This document shows, piece by piece, positions 35,921 to 45,097 of a stretch of 64,000 bases of DNA. The position numbers and the translations under genes were made by a program. The DNA is from Roseobacter weihaiensis (GTDB lineage Bacteria > Pseudomonadota > Alphaproteobacteria > Rhodobacterales > Rhodobacteraceae): the NCBI RefSeq assembly GCF_020622345.1, contig NZ_JACNMO010000021.1, positions 32,523 through 96,522 on the forward strand, in the 5' to 3' direction. The stretch's first letter is position 1, and each line of letters starts with the position of its first letter. The notes beneath the pieces are model-generated. The model saw only the letters and a list, made by a program, of their open reading frames with translations. It was not told the origin of the DNA and did no database searches.

Positions 35921-36913
35921 ATGATGAAGAAGATGACAACACTGGCAGCCGGGGTGGCCCTGGGCCTCTGGGGCGCTGCGGCACATGCCGCGGATGACGT
36001 GACCTTGCAGCTCAAATGGGTGACGCAGGCCCAGTTTGCAGGCTACTACGTGGCCCTCGACAAGGGTTTCTACGAAGAAGAAGACCTCAACGTCACGATC
36101 AAGCCCGGTGGGCCGGACATCGCCCCGACGCAGGTGCTCGCCGGGGGTGGTGCGGATGTGACAGTTGACTGGATGCCCTCCGCCCTGTCGGCGCGTGAAA
36201 AGGGGTTGCCGATGGTCAACATCGCCCAGCCCTTCAAGTCGTCGGGCATGATGCTGACCTGCCGCAAGGATGCCGGTGTCGAAAGCACCGATGACTTTGC
36301 AGGCAAGACCCTTGGCGTCTGGTTCTTTGGCAATGAATTTCCCTTCCTGAGCTGGATGAACAAGCTCGACATTCCCACGGACGGCTCAGACAACGGTGTC
36401 ACCGTGCTCAAGCAGGGGTTCAACGTGGACCCGCTCCTGCAGGGGCAGGCGGCCTGCGTCTCGACCATGACGTACAACGAGTATTGGCAAGTGATCGATG
36501 CGGGTCTGACACCGGATGATCTGACGGTCTTCAAGTACGAAGACCAGGGCGTCGCAACCCTGGAAGACGGGCTCTACGTGCTGGAAGAGCGGCTGGAAGA
36601 TCCCGCCTTCGAGGACAAGATGGTCCGCTTTGTGCGGGCGTCGATGAAGGGCTGGAAATACGCCGAGGCGAACCCGGACGAAGCCGCCGAGATCGTGCTG
36701 GATAACGACGCCAGCGGAGCACAAACCGAAGAGCATCAAAAGCGTATGATGGGCGAGATTGCCAAGCTGACCGCGGGCAGCAACGGTGCGCTTGATCCGG
36801 CGGACTATGAGCGGACGGTCGCCTCGCTTTTGTCGGGTGGGTCCGACCCGGTTATTTCCAAAGCACCGGAAGGCGCCTGGACACATGTCATCACGGATCA
36901 GGCATTGAACTGA
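35921..36913 (+). CDS. NMT1/THI5-like periplasmic binding protein
   Basis: A 330-residue binding protein with a signal peptide (MKKMTTLAAGVALGLWGAAA, cleaved after HAA) and the NMT1/THI5-like fold: DDVTLQLKWVTQAQFAGYYV, GFYEEEDLNVTIKPGGPDI, and MPSALSAREKGLPMVNIAQP. Proteins of this family bind pyrimidine-like ligands (HMP, formyl-aminopyrimidine) or alkylsulfonates. Its place at the end of the pyrimidine-degradation operon suggests uracil, thymine or a dihydropyrimidine as ligand; that is an inference. A strong terminator follows at 36936. Confidence 0.88.
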   Translation: MMKKMTTLAAGVALGLWGAAAHAADDVTLQLKWVTQAQFAGYYVALDKGFYEEEDLNVTIKPGGPDIAPTQVLAGGGADVTVDWMPSALSAREKGLPMVNIAQPFKSSGMMLTCRKDAGVESTDDFAGKTLGVWFFGNEFPFLSWMNKLDIPTDGSDNGVTVLKQGFNVDPLLQGQAACVSTMTYNEYWQVIDAGLTPDDLTVFKYEDQGVATLEDGLYVLEERLEDPAFEDKMVRFVRASMKGWKYAEANPDEAAEIVLDNDASGAQTEEHQKRMMGEIAKLTAGSNGALDPADYERTVASLLSGGSDPVISKAPEGAWTHVITDQALN

Positions 36914-36935
36914 GCGGGAAACTGCACGAACTGCG

Positions 36936-36965
36936 AAAGGCCGGCGGGAAACCCCGGCCTTTTTC
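36936..36965 (+). terminator. Intrinsic terminator of the pyrimidine/ABC operon
   Basis: The hairpin AAAGGCCGG...CCCCGGCCTTTTT has a GC-rich stem (AGGCCGG with CCGGCCT) and ends in five T. It lies 23 bp past the binding-protein stop and marks the end of the 7.3-kb operon. Confidence 0.85.
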
Positions 36966-37029
36966 AATGCGATGCACTGGACTTTATTGTTTTGGACCCC
37001 ATTTCGAGACTTAAGCCAAGAAGAGTGGA

Positions 37030-37302
37030 GTGTTCGATTTGAGTAATATGGAAAATCTGGAAACGCAGCTAAGCGAAAAAGAGCGCCAGCAACAGGTCAA
37101 CCAGACGGCGTTGCGGTCGATCAAGGCGATGGATACCCGCCGCGCTGCCCGTGGATATGCGGTGATGGCTGCGGCTCTTGGCTATGGCGAAGGTGCGTTG
37201 GGTCGGGGCACGTTTGGCAAGATCAGCCATGCTGCAAAGCTGTTTTGCATCGGATTCGCGTTTTTGCTGCCCAGTCTGCTCATCTGGCGCGTTCTTTTGT
37301 AG
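37030..37302 (+). CDS. Hypothetical small membrane-anchored protein
   Basis: A 90-residue protein from GTG 37030 (an in-frame ATG follows at 37048). The N-terminal half is a charged helix (NLETQLSEKERQQQVNQTAL) and the C-terminus has one transmembrane helix (LFCIGFAFLLPSLLIWRVLL) that ends the protein, a tail-anchored layout. Not recognised. It lies between two terminators, so it is its own transcription unit. Confidence 0.55.
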   Translation: MFDLSNMENLETQLSEKERQQQVNQTALRSIKAMDTRRAARGYAVMAAALGYGEGALGRGTFGKISHAAKLFCIGFAFLLPSLLIWRVLL

Positions 37303-37356
37303 CGCGTCCACGGACCGTCTGATCTGCACCAGGTCGAACCGCTACCGCAAAAAGGC

Positions 37357-37385
37357 AAAAGCCGGCACGTCTCAGCGCCGGCTTT
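37357..37385. terminator. Bidirectional terminator between hypothetical gene and csp copy 2
   Basis: AAAAGCCGGC (37357-37366) pairs with GCCGGCTTT (37377-37385) around ten bases. A/T tracts flank the stem on both sides, so it can end transcription of both convergent units. Confidence 0.75.
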
Positions 37386-37410
37386 GGTCGTTTAGAGGCT
37401 CTTTGAGCTA

Positions 37411-37617
37411 TCAGGCGAGCGCGATGTTAGTCGCAGATTCGCGACCGTCCCGGCCTGCTTCGATATCAAAAGTCACCTTCTGATTGTCCGCCAGACCTGT
37501 CAGCCCTGCGCGCTCAACGGCAGATATGTGGACGAATACGTCCTTGCTGCCGCCGTCGGGTGCGATAAAGCCGAAGCCTTTTGTTGTGTTGAACCATTTC
37601 ACGGTGCCAGTGGCCAT
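37411..37617 (-). CDS. Cold-shock protein, CspA family (copy 2)
   Basis: A 68-residue CspA-type protein, [20 protein letters not shown] at the N-terminus, with RNP1 KGFGFIAPD and RNP2 DVFVHISAV. It is nearly identical to copy 1 at 25032-25238. The ribosome-binding block AAGGAGACACGG before the ATG is shared by both copies while the sequence further upstream is not, so promoter control may differ. Confidence 0.95.
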   Translation of the reverse strand: MATGTVKWFNTTKGFGFIAPDGGSKDVFVHISAVERAGLTGLADNQKVTFDIEAGRDGRESATNIALA

Positions 37618-37874
37618 TTCCCGTGTCTCCTTGAAATTATGCTATCCGCGTGCGTGCGATAACTCGGCGCAGTTGATCTTGATCGAGTTCTGAGCGCCGT
37701 TTCAGCGAGAGCAGGTCGAAAGAGACGTAGTGTGCGGGTGCTATATATATGAAATGTGCCGTTGCTGCAAGATGTTGCCGGGGCGGGTCGGCACGAAAAC
37801 GCTCGTGCGCAGCAGGCGGATTTCCCTTGCACCTTGCTGCCCATGGTGCGTTTCGACCCAGCTTTGTGCCGCTT
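37618..37874. other. Gene-free stretch upstream of csp copy 2
   Basis: This stretch must contain the csp copy 2 leader and promoter (leftward). Several overlapping small ORFs exist in all frames but none has a credible ribosome site or recognisable sequence. An AT-rich patch, CTATATATAT, is at 37741-37750. Confidence 0.4.
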
Positions 37875-37892
37875 CTGTGACCTCTATCACAG
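37875..37892. promoter_or_regulatory. CRP-like palindrome CTGTGA-N6-TCACAG
   Basis: CTGTGACCTCTATCACAG is a perfect 6+6 inverted repeat with a six-base centre and equals the classical CRP/FNR-superfamily half-site TGTGA-N6-TCACA. A candidate -10 box (TATGCT, 37909-37914) follows, which would put the site near -38 from a start around 37921. The only downstream plus-strand signal is the strong terminator at 38026-38053. Confidence 0.6.
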
Positions 37893-37920
37893 ACGGGTTG
37901 GGCCGCCATATGCTTGGATG

Positions 37921-38053
37921 ATTGGGCAAGATGCTCCCCTCGTCAGATCAGGGCGACGCTTGGGACCTTGCATTTTTCGGTGGACGGCGCGGCTCTCTTC
38001 CTCCGTGTGGTCCTTTCTACTATAGCGGGTCGGTTCTGCCGACCCGTTTTTTT
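37921..38053 (+). ncRNA. Candidate small RNA ending at a strong terminator
   Basis: No recognisable plus-strand gene precedes the strong intrinsic terminator at 38026-38053, so a short plus-strand transcript of its own must end there. With a start near 37921, set by the CRP-like site and a -10-like box, it would be about 130 nt. It includes a pyrimidine-rich stretch CTCTTCCTCCGTGTGGTCCT, which could pair with ribosome-binding sites. A 41-codon ORF opening ATGCTCCCC also fits inside but runs through the terminator stem, so an sRNA is the simpler reading. The 5' end is a guess. Confidence 0.45.
38026..38053 (+). terminator. Strong intrinsic terminator (plus strand)
   Basis: CGGGTCGG (38026-38033) pairs perfectly with CCGACCCG (38039-38046) around a five-base loop and is followed by seven T. 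Only the plus-strand orientation has the T-run, so it does not serve the leftward lipocalin gene that ends next to it. Confidence 0.88.
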
Positions 38054-38591
38054 AATCCGCAGGATGTTGCACATTGAGCAGGGCTGCGGGATCGTAGCCA
38101 TTGGCGCGTAGCACGGCTTCCGCTTCGGCGCGCTTTGCGTCGCTGATGCGCGGGCGCCGCGCGAGGATCCAACCGGCCCGCCCGTTCGGTACACCCACAA
38201 CAGCGGTGTCATAGGTTTCATCGACCCACAGCACCCAGTAAGGCGCCCGGACAAACGGTACGGAGGCAAACTGTACCTTGAGCTGCCCTGGGCCGCTGAT
38301 GTCAGCGGTGCCTTTGACGCTGCGGAGCGGGCCATCCGGGCTGTCCTGGCGGCAGGTATTCAGGACAGAGATCGTGTCGGCGTCAAGTGCACCATAGGTC
38401 GCCGTGGTCGCGGTGCAGCCGCGCTGGAAGGCGACCGGGTAGCGCGCGATTTCGTACCATGTCCCGAGGTAGCGCGCAGGGTCGAAGTCCGCTTGGGCGG
38501 TGATCGGCTGCGTGTTGTCCCGATACCGGGTGCCACAGGCGGTGAGCAGGACAAGGGCCAGCAGGAACAGGAGGCGGAGGCAAGCGGTCAT
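38052..38591 (-). CDS. blc: Outer-membrane lipocalin lipoprotein (Blc-like)
   Basis: A 179-residue lipocalin with a lipoprotein signal (LLFLLALVLLTACG, lipobox LTAC), so it is probably anchored in the outer membrane. The lipocalin signature is FDPARYLGTWYEIARYP (GxW), and later RGCTATTATYGAL and YWVLWVDETYDTAVVGVP. Bacterial Blc-type lipocalins bind lysophospholipids and fatty acids. The ATG at 38591 begins the lipoprotein signal; a longer in-frame start is ignored. It overlaps the cutA stop by four bases. Confidence 0.9.
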   Translation of the reverse strand: MTACLRLLFLLALVLLTACGTRYRDNTQPITAQADFDPARYLGTWYEIARYPVAFQRGCTATTATYGALDADTISVLNTCRQDSPDGPLRSVKGTADISGPGQLKVQFASVPFVRAPYWVLWVDETYDTAVVGVPNGRAGWILARRPRISDAKRAEAEAVLRANGYDPAALLNVQHPAD

Positions 38592-38908
38592 GGCGCGCGC
38601 GTGACGTCGTAGACCCAAGCGATATAGTCGGTGTTGGCCCCATCGACACGGGTGCGGAGGATCGGCGGCACTTCATAGGGGTGCAGCTTGCGGATGGCGT
38701 CCTCGACCGGCTGTGCGAGATCTGCGCGGGTTTTCAGCAGCAGCGGGTGTTCTTCTGCGTATTCGAGCTTGCCCTGCCAGTGGTAGCTGCTCTGGATTGG
38801 CGCGTAGCGGTTGGAGCAGGCCACAAGGCGCTGGTCGATGAGGGCCGCGCTGATTGTGTCGGCGGTCTCGATGCTGGGGCAGTTTACGAGTATGTCGATG
38901 ATTTGCAT
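38588..38908 (-). CDS. cutA: Divalent-cation tolerance protein CutA
   Basis: A 106-residue trimeric CutA1-fold protein, MQIIDILVNCPSIETADTIS at the start, the VACSN segment (family V/A-C-x-N), SSYHWQGKLEYAEEHPLLLK and the C-terminal LHPYEVPPILRTRVDGANTD. Family members are linked to copper/divalent-metal tolerance, though the mechanism is not settled. The ATG at 38908 gives the usual length; upstream in-frame sequence is non-conserved. Co-transcribed with the lipocalin gene. Confidence 0.93.
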   Translation of the reverse strand: MQIIDILVNCPSIETADTISAALIDQRLVACSNRYAPIQSSYHWQGKLEYAEEHPLLLKTRADLAQPVEDAIRKLHPYEVPPILRTRVDGANTDYIAWVYDVTRAP

Positions 38909-39032
38909 GGGGGTGAGGGTAGGGGGTGCTACCAGACTGTTCAATCCGTATTTGCTAACCGCTTGGGTGGTGATTTGGGCAAACGGCGGAGGTGTGTGCG
39001 GGATTTTACCACCCTCGCCACGCCTCCTTTCG

Positions 39033-39350
39033 TCAGGACCGGTCCTGCTCCAGCAGCGCGGCGGCGACGCGCAGCAGATTGGCAACGCGCTCCATGTCCA
39101 TAGGGGTCGCAAGCCTCTCCTCGTCCAGCATGAGCTTCTTCAATTCGGACAGGTCGTCATCGACAGACCCCATCGGCAGTGGGTCGGACGGCGTGTCGTA
39201 AGGGTTCAGTGCTTCTTTGAGCCCAATGGTATGATAGAGGTCGGTCTGCGTAATATCGACCCCATGTTCACCGCGCTTTTTGTGATCGTCGATGATGCGC
39301 GCCAGAGCCTCCTGCAGAAACAAAAGGTTGAGGGTATCCGTGGTTTTCAT
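39033..39350 (-). CDS. Hypothetical helical protein
   Basis: A 105-residue protein from ATG 39350 with a strongly helical, charged composition (NLLFLQEALARIIDDHKKRG, DDDLSELKKLMLDEERLATP). No signal, membrane segment or motif that I recognise. It lies upstream of cutA on the same strand with 124 bp between, so it may be separately transcribed. The next sequence upstream is the structured repeat-like stretch at 39397-39493. Confidence 0.55.
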   Translation of the reverse strand: MKTTDTLNLLFLQEALARIIDDHKKRGEHGVDITQTDLYHTIGLKEALNPYDTPSDPLPMGSVDDDLSELKKLMLDEERLATPMDMERVANLLRVAAALLEQDRS

Positions 39351-39396
39351 TGACCGCTCAGGACCTCCTCGATTTTGCGTAACTCGTTGCGGTGAC

Positions 39397-39493
39397 GGGA
39401 GCGACTGCGTCTCCCCCGAGGCTATCGCCTTCTGCGGCCTCAAACTGTCCACTGGTCAGTTTGCAAGACGGCCTCCGACCCGCGGTCGGGGCC
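39397..39493. repeat. Three consecutive inverted repeats at an island boundary
   Basis: Three hairpins follow one another: GGGAG(N9)CTCCC at 39397-39415; AAACTGTCCACTGGTCAGTT plus T, an almost perfect 21-base palindrome, at 39442-39462; and GGCC-T-CCGACC(CGC)GGTCGG-GGCC at 39470-39493. The spacing is 6-30 bases and no gene crosses them. They abut the AT-rich gene pair 39502-40408. They may be a dispersed repeat (REP/MITE-like), a recombination site or a structured RNA end. Confidence 0.6.
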
Positions 39494-39501
39494 TAGCGTC
39501 G

Positions 39502-40062
39502 TTACTCATCGACTTTCGGCGCTTCTGGATAGGGACTCTGCTGTGACAAGAAATTTGTCACCGGTAGAGGTCGTTGACCAGATAGAAGACCGTTGAGTAG
39601 CTGTGCATTTCTACGTTGCAACGATTGGTCTGCGTCCCAGCCCTGTGGTACATAGCTATTTCGATCTAGATCGTGTTTGTCGAATTTGTAACCTACCACC
39701 GCGCCTATCTTCGAAAGAAGTGCAACGAATAAATCCGAGCGTTGGCCAAAAAAGCGCTCTTGCTCACTCGCTGCTTCCGGAGCAGGTCCACTCAAATGAT
39801 CAATGTACGCCTTGAACGCATCCCGAACCTCGTTCTCATTGTAAAACTCCAATTCAACGATATTCAGGGCAGCAACATGCAACGGATCTAACCGGATCCC
39901 TCTTGTTTGCATGAGGTCGCGAAAAAGATTCAGGCGTCGATTGTGTCGGGCTGCTCGTGCATCAAGCAAGCGGGTTAGCCACACTGCAATGACTGGTCCA
40001 GTTACTATCGCCAGTAGGGTTAGCGCTGCGTAGATGCTTTCTGCTGTCATTGGTTCAATCAA
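39502..40062 (-). CDS. Membrane-anchored hypothetical protein (DUF6680-like)
   Basis: A 186-residue protein with one N-terminal transmembrane helix (AALTLLAIVTGPVIAVWLTR) followed by a soluble helical domain. The stretch RRLNLFRDLMQTRGIRLDPL and HVAALNIVELEFYNENEVRD matches what I recall of DUF6680. Its start overlaps the upstream GrlR-like gene by eight bases. Base composition is clearly more AT-rich than the neighbours, suggesting acquisition. Function unknown. Confidence 0.65.
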   Translation of the reverse strand: MIEPMTAESIYAALTLLAIVTGPVIAVWLTRLLDARAARHNRRLNLFRDLMQTRGIRLDPLHVAALNIVELEFYNENEVRDAFKAYIDHLSGPAPEAASEQERFFGQRSDLFVALLSKIGAVVGYKFDKHDLDRNSYVPQGWDADQSLQRRNAQLLNGLLSGQRPLPVTNFLSQQSPYPEAPKVDE

Positions 40063-40408
40063 ATCCCGTATTTTTTACAAATCTGGCATTAACCGGTCCA
40101 ATTGGAGTGTCAATTTTGTAAGTCTCATTGTCCGAAAATGAAATCGGGAGCTCTAGCGGCACCACTATTGGTTTCGACCTTAAATCGAATTCTGCGCCCG
40201 TTATCGATATGCTGTCGGCAGGCATCTTGTATTCCACAGTTCCAATAAGTTTTTCACCCTCGACAGCATATTTGCCCGAAAAGACGACACCGGTAACATC
40301 CGCTCCCGCAATTACACCGTCTCGAAATACAAACATCGCCAGACCCTGCCCAGCGACACCAGCCATATAGGCAGTGTAGATACCTGCGAATTCTTCCTTA
40401 TCACTCAT
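40055..40408 (-). CDS. GrlR-like regulatory-fold protein
   Basis: A 117-residue all-beta protein. The pattern AGIYTAYMAGVAGQGLAMFV, RDGVIAGADVTGVVFSGKYA and the following VEGEKLIGTVEY resembles the GrlR lipocalin-like fold (repressors of type III secretion genes and many orphan homologues). The family call is from memory and moderate. It starts three bases after the ettA stop on the same strand and is coupled to the DUF6680-like gene, so both probably ride on the ettA transcript. AT-rich. Confidence 0.5.
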   Translation of the reverse strand: MSDKEEFAGIYTAYMAGVAGQGLAMFVFRDGVIAGADVTGVVFSGKYAVEGEKLIGTVEYKMPADSISITGAEFDLRSKPIVVPLELPISFSDNETYKIDTPIGPVNARFVKNTGFD

Positions 40409-40411
40409 CAG

Positions 40412-42067
<1,656 letters not shown>

Positions 42068-42310
42068 GGAAAGCTCCCGTTTGGTCGTGCTTGGCTGTGA
42101 CTTGCGTTTAGGTATTGCAGCGCCGGATGAACTGCAACTGTTGCGGTGCCTCGGCAGGAAATGGTGTAAAGGGGTTTGCGGCGCAATGTCAGCAGTCGGG
42201 CCGAAAGGATCGAACCGGGGGCCCTTTCAGTCGGTGTCCCTGTGGACCCATTGACATCACAGCCCGAGCGCTCTTTGTAGGCGCTGTCCTTCAGGGGAGG
42301 TGGCAGAGAC

Positions 42311-42925
42311 GTGCGGCAGGGATTTCCCATAGCGCGACAGGGGCAGGTGATTGGCCTGCTGGGCGGATCGTTCGATCCTGCACACCAGGGCCATGTCCAC
42401 ATCACACTGGAGGCGCTTAAACGCTTTGGCGTGAGCCGCGTCTGGTGGCTCGTGAGCCCCGGCAATCCCCTCAAAGCGCAGGGTCCCGCGCCGTTGGCGC
42501 AAAGGATGGCCCGTGCGCGGCAGATCATGCGGCATCCCCGTGTCGAAATCACCGATATCGAGGCGCATCTGGGCACCCGGTATACCGCTCAGACGCTTGT
42601 CAGACTGCGCGCGATCTATCCCGGTGTGCGGTTTGTCTGGCTGATGGGGGCCGACAATCTGGTTCAATTCCACCAATGGCAGCACTGGCGGCGTATCGCC
42701 GCCAGTGTGCCTCTGGGTGTCGTCGCGCGCCCCGGCGACCGTATTTCAGCGCGGATGAGCCCGGCGGCGAGGGTTCTTGCGCAGGCGCGTCTTCCCGGTC
42801 ATGCGTCGGGACAGCTTGGGCGTGCCGCAGCGCCGGCTTGGTGTTTTGTGAATGTGCCCATGGTCGCGCAGTCGTCCACTGCCATCCGGTCGCGGGGCGA
42901 TTGGGGCAGCTCCAAAGGGATCTGA
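42311..42925 (+). CDS. nadD: Nicotinate-nucleotide adenylyltransferase
   Basis: Adenylylates nicotinate mononucleotide to form deamido-NAD+, the substrate of NadE found at 9.3 kb. The 204-residue protein has [20 protein letters not shown], with the nucleotidyltransferase motif GSFDPAHxGH, and [15 protein letters not shown] and SSTAIRSR (the ISSTxIR motif) near the end. It starts with GTG 42311, preceded by GGGGAGG. The dacB gene follows 68 bp downstream. Confidence 0.93.
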   Translation: MRQGFPIARQGQVIGLLGGSFDPAHQGHVHITLEALKRFGVSRVWWLVSPGNPLKAQGPAPLAQRMARARQIMRHPRVEITDIEAHLGTRYTAQTLVRLRAIYPGVRFVWLMGADNLVQFHQWQHWRRIAASVPLGVVARPGDRISARMSPAARVLAQARLPGHASGQLGRAAAPAWCFVNVPMVAQSSTAIRSRGDWGSSKGI

Positions 42926-42993
42926 AAAACTTCTGATAAAAGACAGAGGTCTAACTGTTGTTTCTGGATGCAGCCTGAGGCTATGGTCCTGCC

Positions 42994-44502
42994 ATGCGTG
43001 ACAAATCCTCTTCAACCATGACACGACGCGGGCTGTTGCAGGCCCTGATGGCAAGCGCTGCCGCCCCGGTCTTTGCGGGGGCACCATTGGTGTCGGAACG
43101 CCCACCCAGAGCCCGCGGCCCCGTTCGACCACCTGAGGCTGACGCGCTTGTCCAGAAGGCGAAGCTGAAGGGCGAGATTGCCTTTGCCCTCGCTGATGCC
43201 GAAAGCGGCGAAGTGCTGGAGGAGCGGTCCTCGGCGACAGGCATTGCGCCTGCCAGTGTGACAAAGGCGATCACGGCGCTTTACGCGCTGGATACGCTGG
43301 GGCCCAATCACCGTTTCCAGACACAGGTTGTGGCCACGGGCGGTGTGCGCGATGGCGTGGTGCAGGGTGATCTGGTGCTGGTGGGGGGCTGCGATCCGAC
43401 CACCGATACCCGGGCGCTGGCGGCTTTGGCCGCGGGGGTGAAAAACGCGGGCATCCGCGAAGTCAAAGGCGCGTTCAGGATCTATGAGGGCCCGGTTTTA
43501 TCCATCAGATCAATCGACCCCGAGCAACTGGATCACGTCGGCTACAGCCCGGCTGTGTCAGGCATCGCGCTCAACTTCAACCGGGTGCATTTTGAATGGA
43601 CGCGCGCCAGTGGAGATTATGCCGTCACCATGGATGCGCGGGCAGGCAAATACCGGCCCGATGTCCAGATCGCGCGGATGGAGGTCGTCGAAAGGCGCAC
43701 GCCGATCTACACCTATGAAGATCGGGGTGGGCGCGATAGCTGGACCGTGGCCAGAGCGGCCCTGGGCAGTGGCGGGGCCCGCTGGTTGCCCGTGCGCCAA
43801 CCCGGTCTTTACGCAGGCGAGGTCTTTGCCACCTTGGCACGGTCACACGGGCTGGTCCTGAAAACGCCGAAGCTGCGGCAAGGCCCGCCAACAGGCGCTG
43901 TGGTGGCCGCGGTGGACAGCGCGCCGCTCAGCCAGGTGCTGCAGGCGATGCTGAAGTACTCAAACAATCTGACCGCTGAAATGGTGGGTCTTGCCGCCAC
44001 CTATGCGCGCGTCGGCCGCGTCGACAGTCTGGCAGCCTCAGCAGCAGAGATGAACACATGGGCGATGACGACCCTCGCTATGCAATCCCCGGCGTTTGTC
44101 GACCACTCAGGGCTCGGAGGCGCGAGCCGCATCACCGCGCAGGACATGGTTCGGGGCCTGGGCGCTGTCGGGCATGCCTCGCTGCTGCGACCTTTGCTGA
44201 AGCCGGTCAAATTGCTGGATGGGGAAGGCCGTCCGGTGAACGATCATCCGGTTCGGGTCGAGGCCAAAACAGGCACGCTGAATTTCGTTTCGGGCCTTGC
44301 GGGGTATGTGACCTCCGTCGATGGGCGCGAGATGGTCTTTGCCATTTTTGCGGCGGATGAAGAGACCCGCGCCGGCATCAGCCGTGCGGAGCGCGAGCGT
44401 CCGCCCGGCGCACGCACCTTTGCAACCAGAGCCCGAAGGCTGCAACGCGAGCTGTTGATGCGGTGGGGCGAGGCTTATGTAAAGACTGCCGCCAAGCTTT
44501 GA
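42994..44502 (+). CDS. dacB: D-alanyl-D-alanine carboxypeptidase/endopeptidase (PBP4, DacB)
   Basis: A 502-residue class C penicillin-binding protein that trims or cuts peptidoglycan cross-links in the periplasm. Catalytic motifs: SxxK at S88-K91 (PASVTKAI), SxN in LKYSNNLTAEM and KTG in VEAKTGTLNFVSG. The N-terminus has TRRGLLQALMASAAAPVFAG, a signal with a twin-arginine-like pair. Downstream of nadD on the same strand. Confidence 0.92.
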   Translation: MRDKSSSTMTRRGLLQALMASAAAPVFAGAPLVSERPPRARGPVRPPEADALVQKAKLKGEIAFALADAESGEVLEERSSATGIAPASVTKAITALYALDTLGPNHRFQTQVVATGGVRDGVVQGDLVLVGGCDPTTDTRALAALAAGVKNAGIREVKGAFRIYEGPVLSIRSIDPEQLDHVGYSPAVSGIALNFNRVHFEWTRASGDYAVTMDARAGKYRPDVQIARMEVVERRTPIYTYEDRGGRDSWTVARAALGSGGARWLPVRQPGLYAGEVFATLARSHGLVLKTPKLRQGPPTGAVVAAVDSAPLSQVLQAMLKYSNNLTAEMVGLAATYARVGRVDSLAASAAEMNTWAMTTLAMQSPAFVDHSGLGGASRITAQDMVRGLGAVGHASLLRPLLKPVKLLDGEGRPVNDHPVRVEAKTGTLNFVSGLAGYVTSVDGREMVFAIFAADEETRAGISRAERERPPGARTFATRARRLQRELLMRWGEAYVKTAAKL

Positions 44503-44554
44503 ACCTGTTTGGCGGTGTCGGATCTGGGCGGCAAGGCAGCCTGCCACCCTGACG

Positions 44555-44977
44555 TCATTTCAGATGACGTGCACGCGCCCCACGCTCGATCGCTGCGGCG
44601 TGCAACCGGTCGAGCGAGAGCTCATAGCGGATTTCCTCCAGCAGCCGCAATTCGGTCTCTCCCAGCGTGCCATCTGCTGCCGCAACATCACAGGCCAGCG
44701 CATAGGCTGTCTCAAAAAGCCGTTCGGGCAGCCCTTCGCGCATGAGGCCAAACAGCGCATCCAGCCCGTCTTCCTGCTCCAGCAGATCAAAGACGGTCTG
44801 CGTCACATGGGTGATCCGGTCTGGATCGTAGTCGGAAAAAATCGGTAAAAGCTGCACGGCAGCCTCGATTTTCACCAGCTCGGCGGTGCGAATGTCCTCA
44901 TCTGATGCCGAAACGGCAATCATGAGGGCGACAAGGCAGTCCTGAGCGGAAAACGAGTGGGCGGGGGTGTCTGGCAC
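44555..44977 (-). CDS. TerB-like tellurite-resistance-family protein
   Basis: A 140-residue helical protein from GTG 44977. It shows the TerB pattern ALMIAVSASDEDIRTAELVK followed by IEAAVQLLPIFSDYDPDRI and, in the second half, ACDVAAADGTLGETELRLLE (acidic A-x-D-G-x-x-x-x-x-E metal-site-like motif). TerB-like proteins occur in stress-response contexts; no other ter gene is nearby. Convergent with dacB. Confidence 0.7.
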   Translation of the reverse strand: MPDTPAHSFSAQDCLVALMIAVSASDEDIRTAELVKIEAAVQLLPIFSDYDPDRITHVTQTVFDLLEQEDGLDALFGLMREGLPERLFETAYALACDVAAADGTLGETELRLLEEIRYELSLDRLHAAAIERGARARHLK

Positions 44978-45097
44978 TTTGGGGGGATGCTTTCAAAACA
45001 AGGTTGCACGCGCAGATTATTGACGCGCCCGACCCAAGGCAATAGGGACGGGCGGAAGTCTGCACATCCGGATGCAGCCTCTGCAGGTTGGTGAAAA

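Noticed and set aside
37756..38025. 89-codon plus-strand ORF over the CRP-like site
   Set aside because: No ribosome site, no motif, and it would cover the palindrome and promoter-like elements; the small-RNA reading explains the terminator better.
39292..39546. 84-codon plus-strand ORF across the hairpin region
   Set aside because: It spans three strong inverted repeats and the ends of two opposite genes; no ribosome site or recognised sequence.
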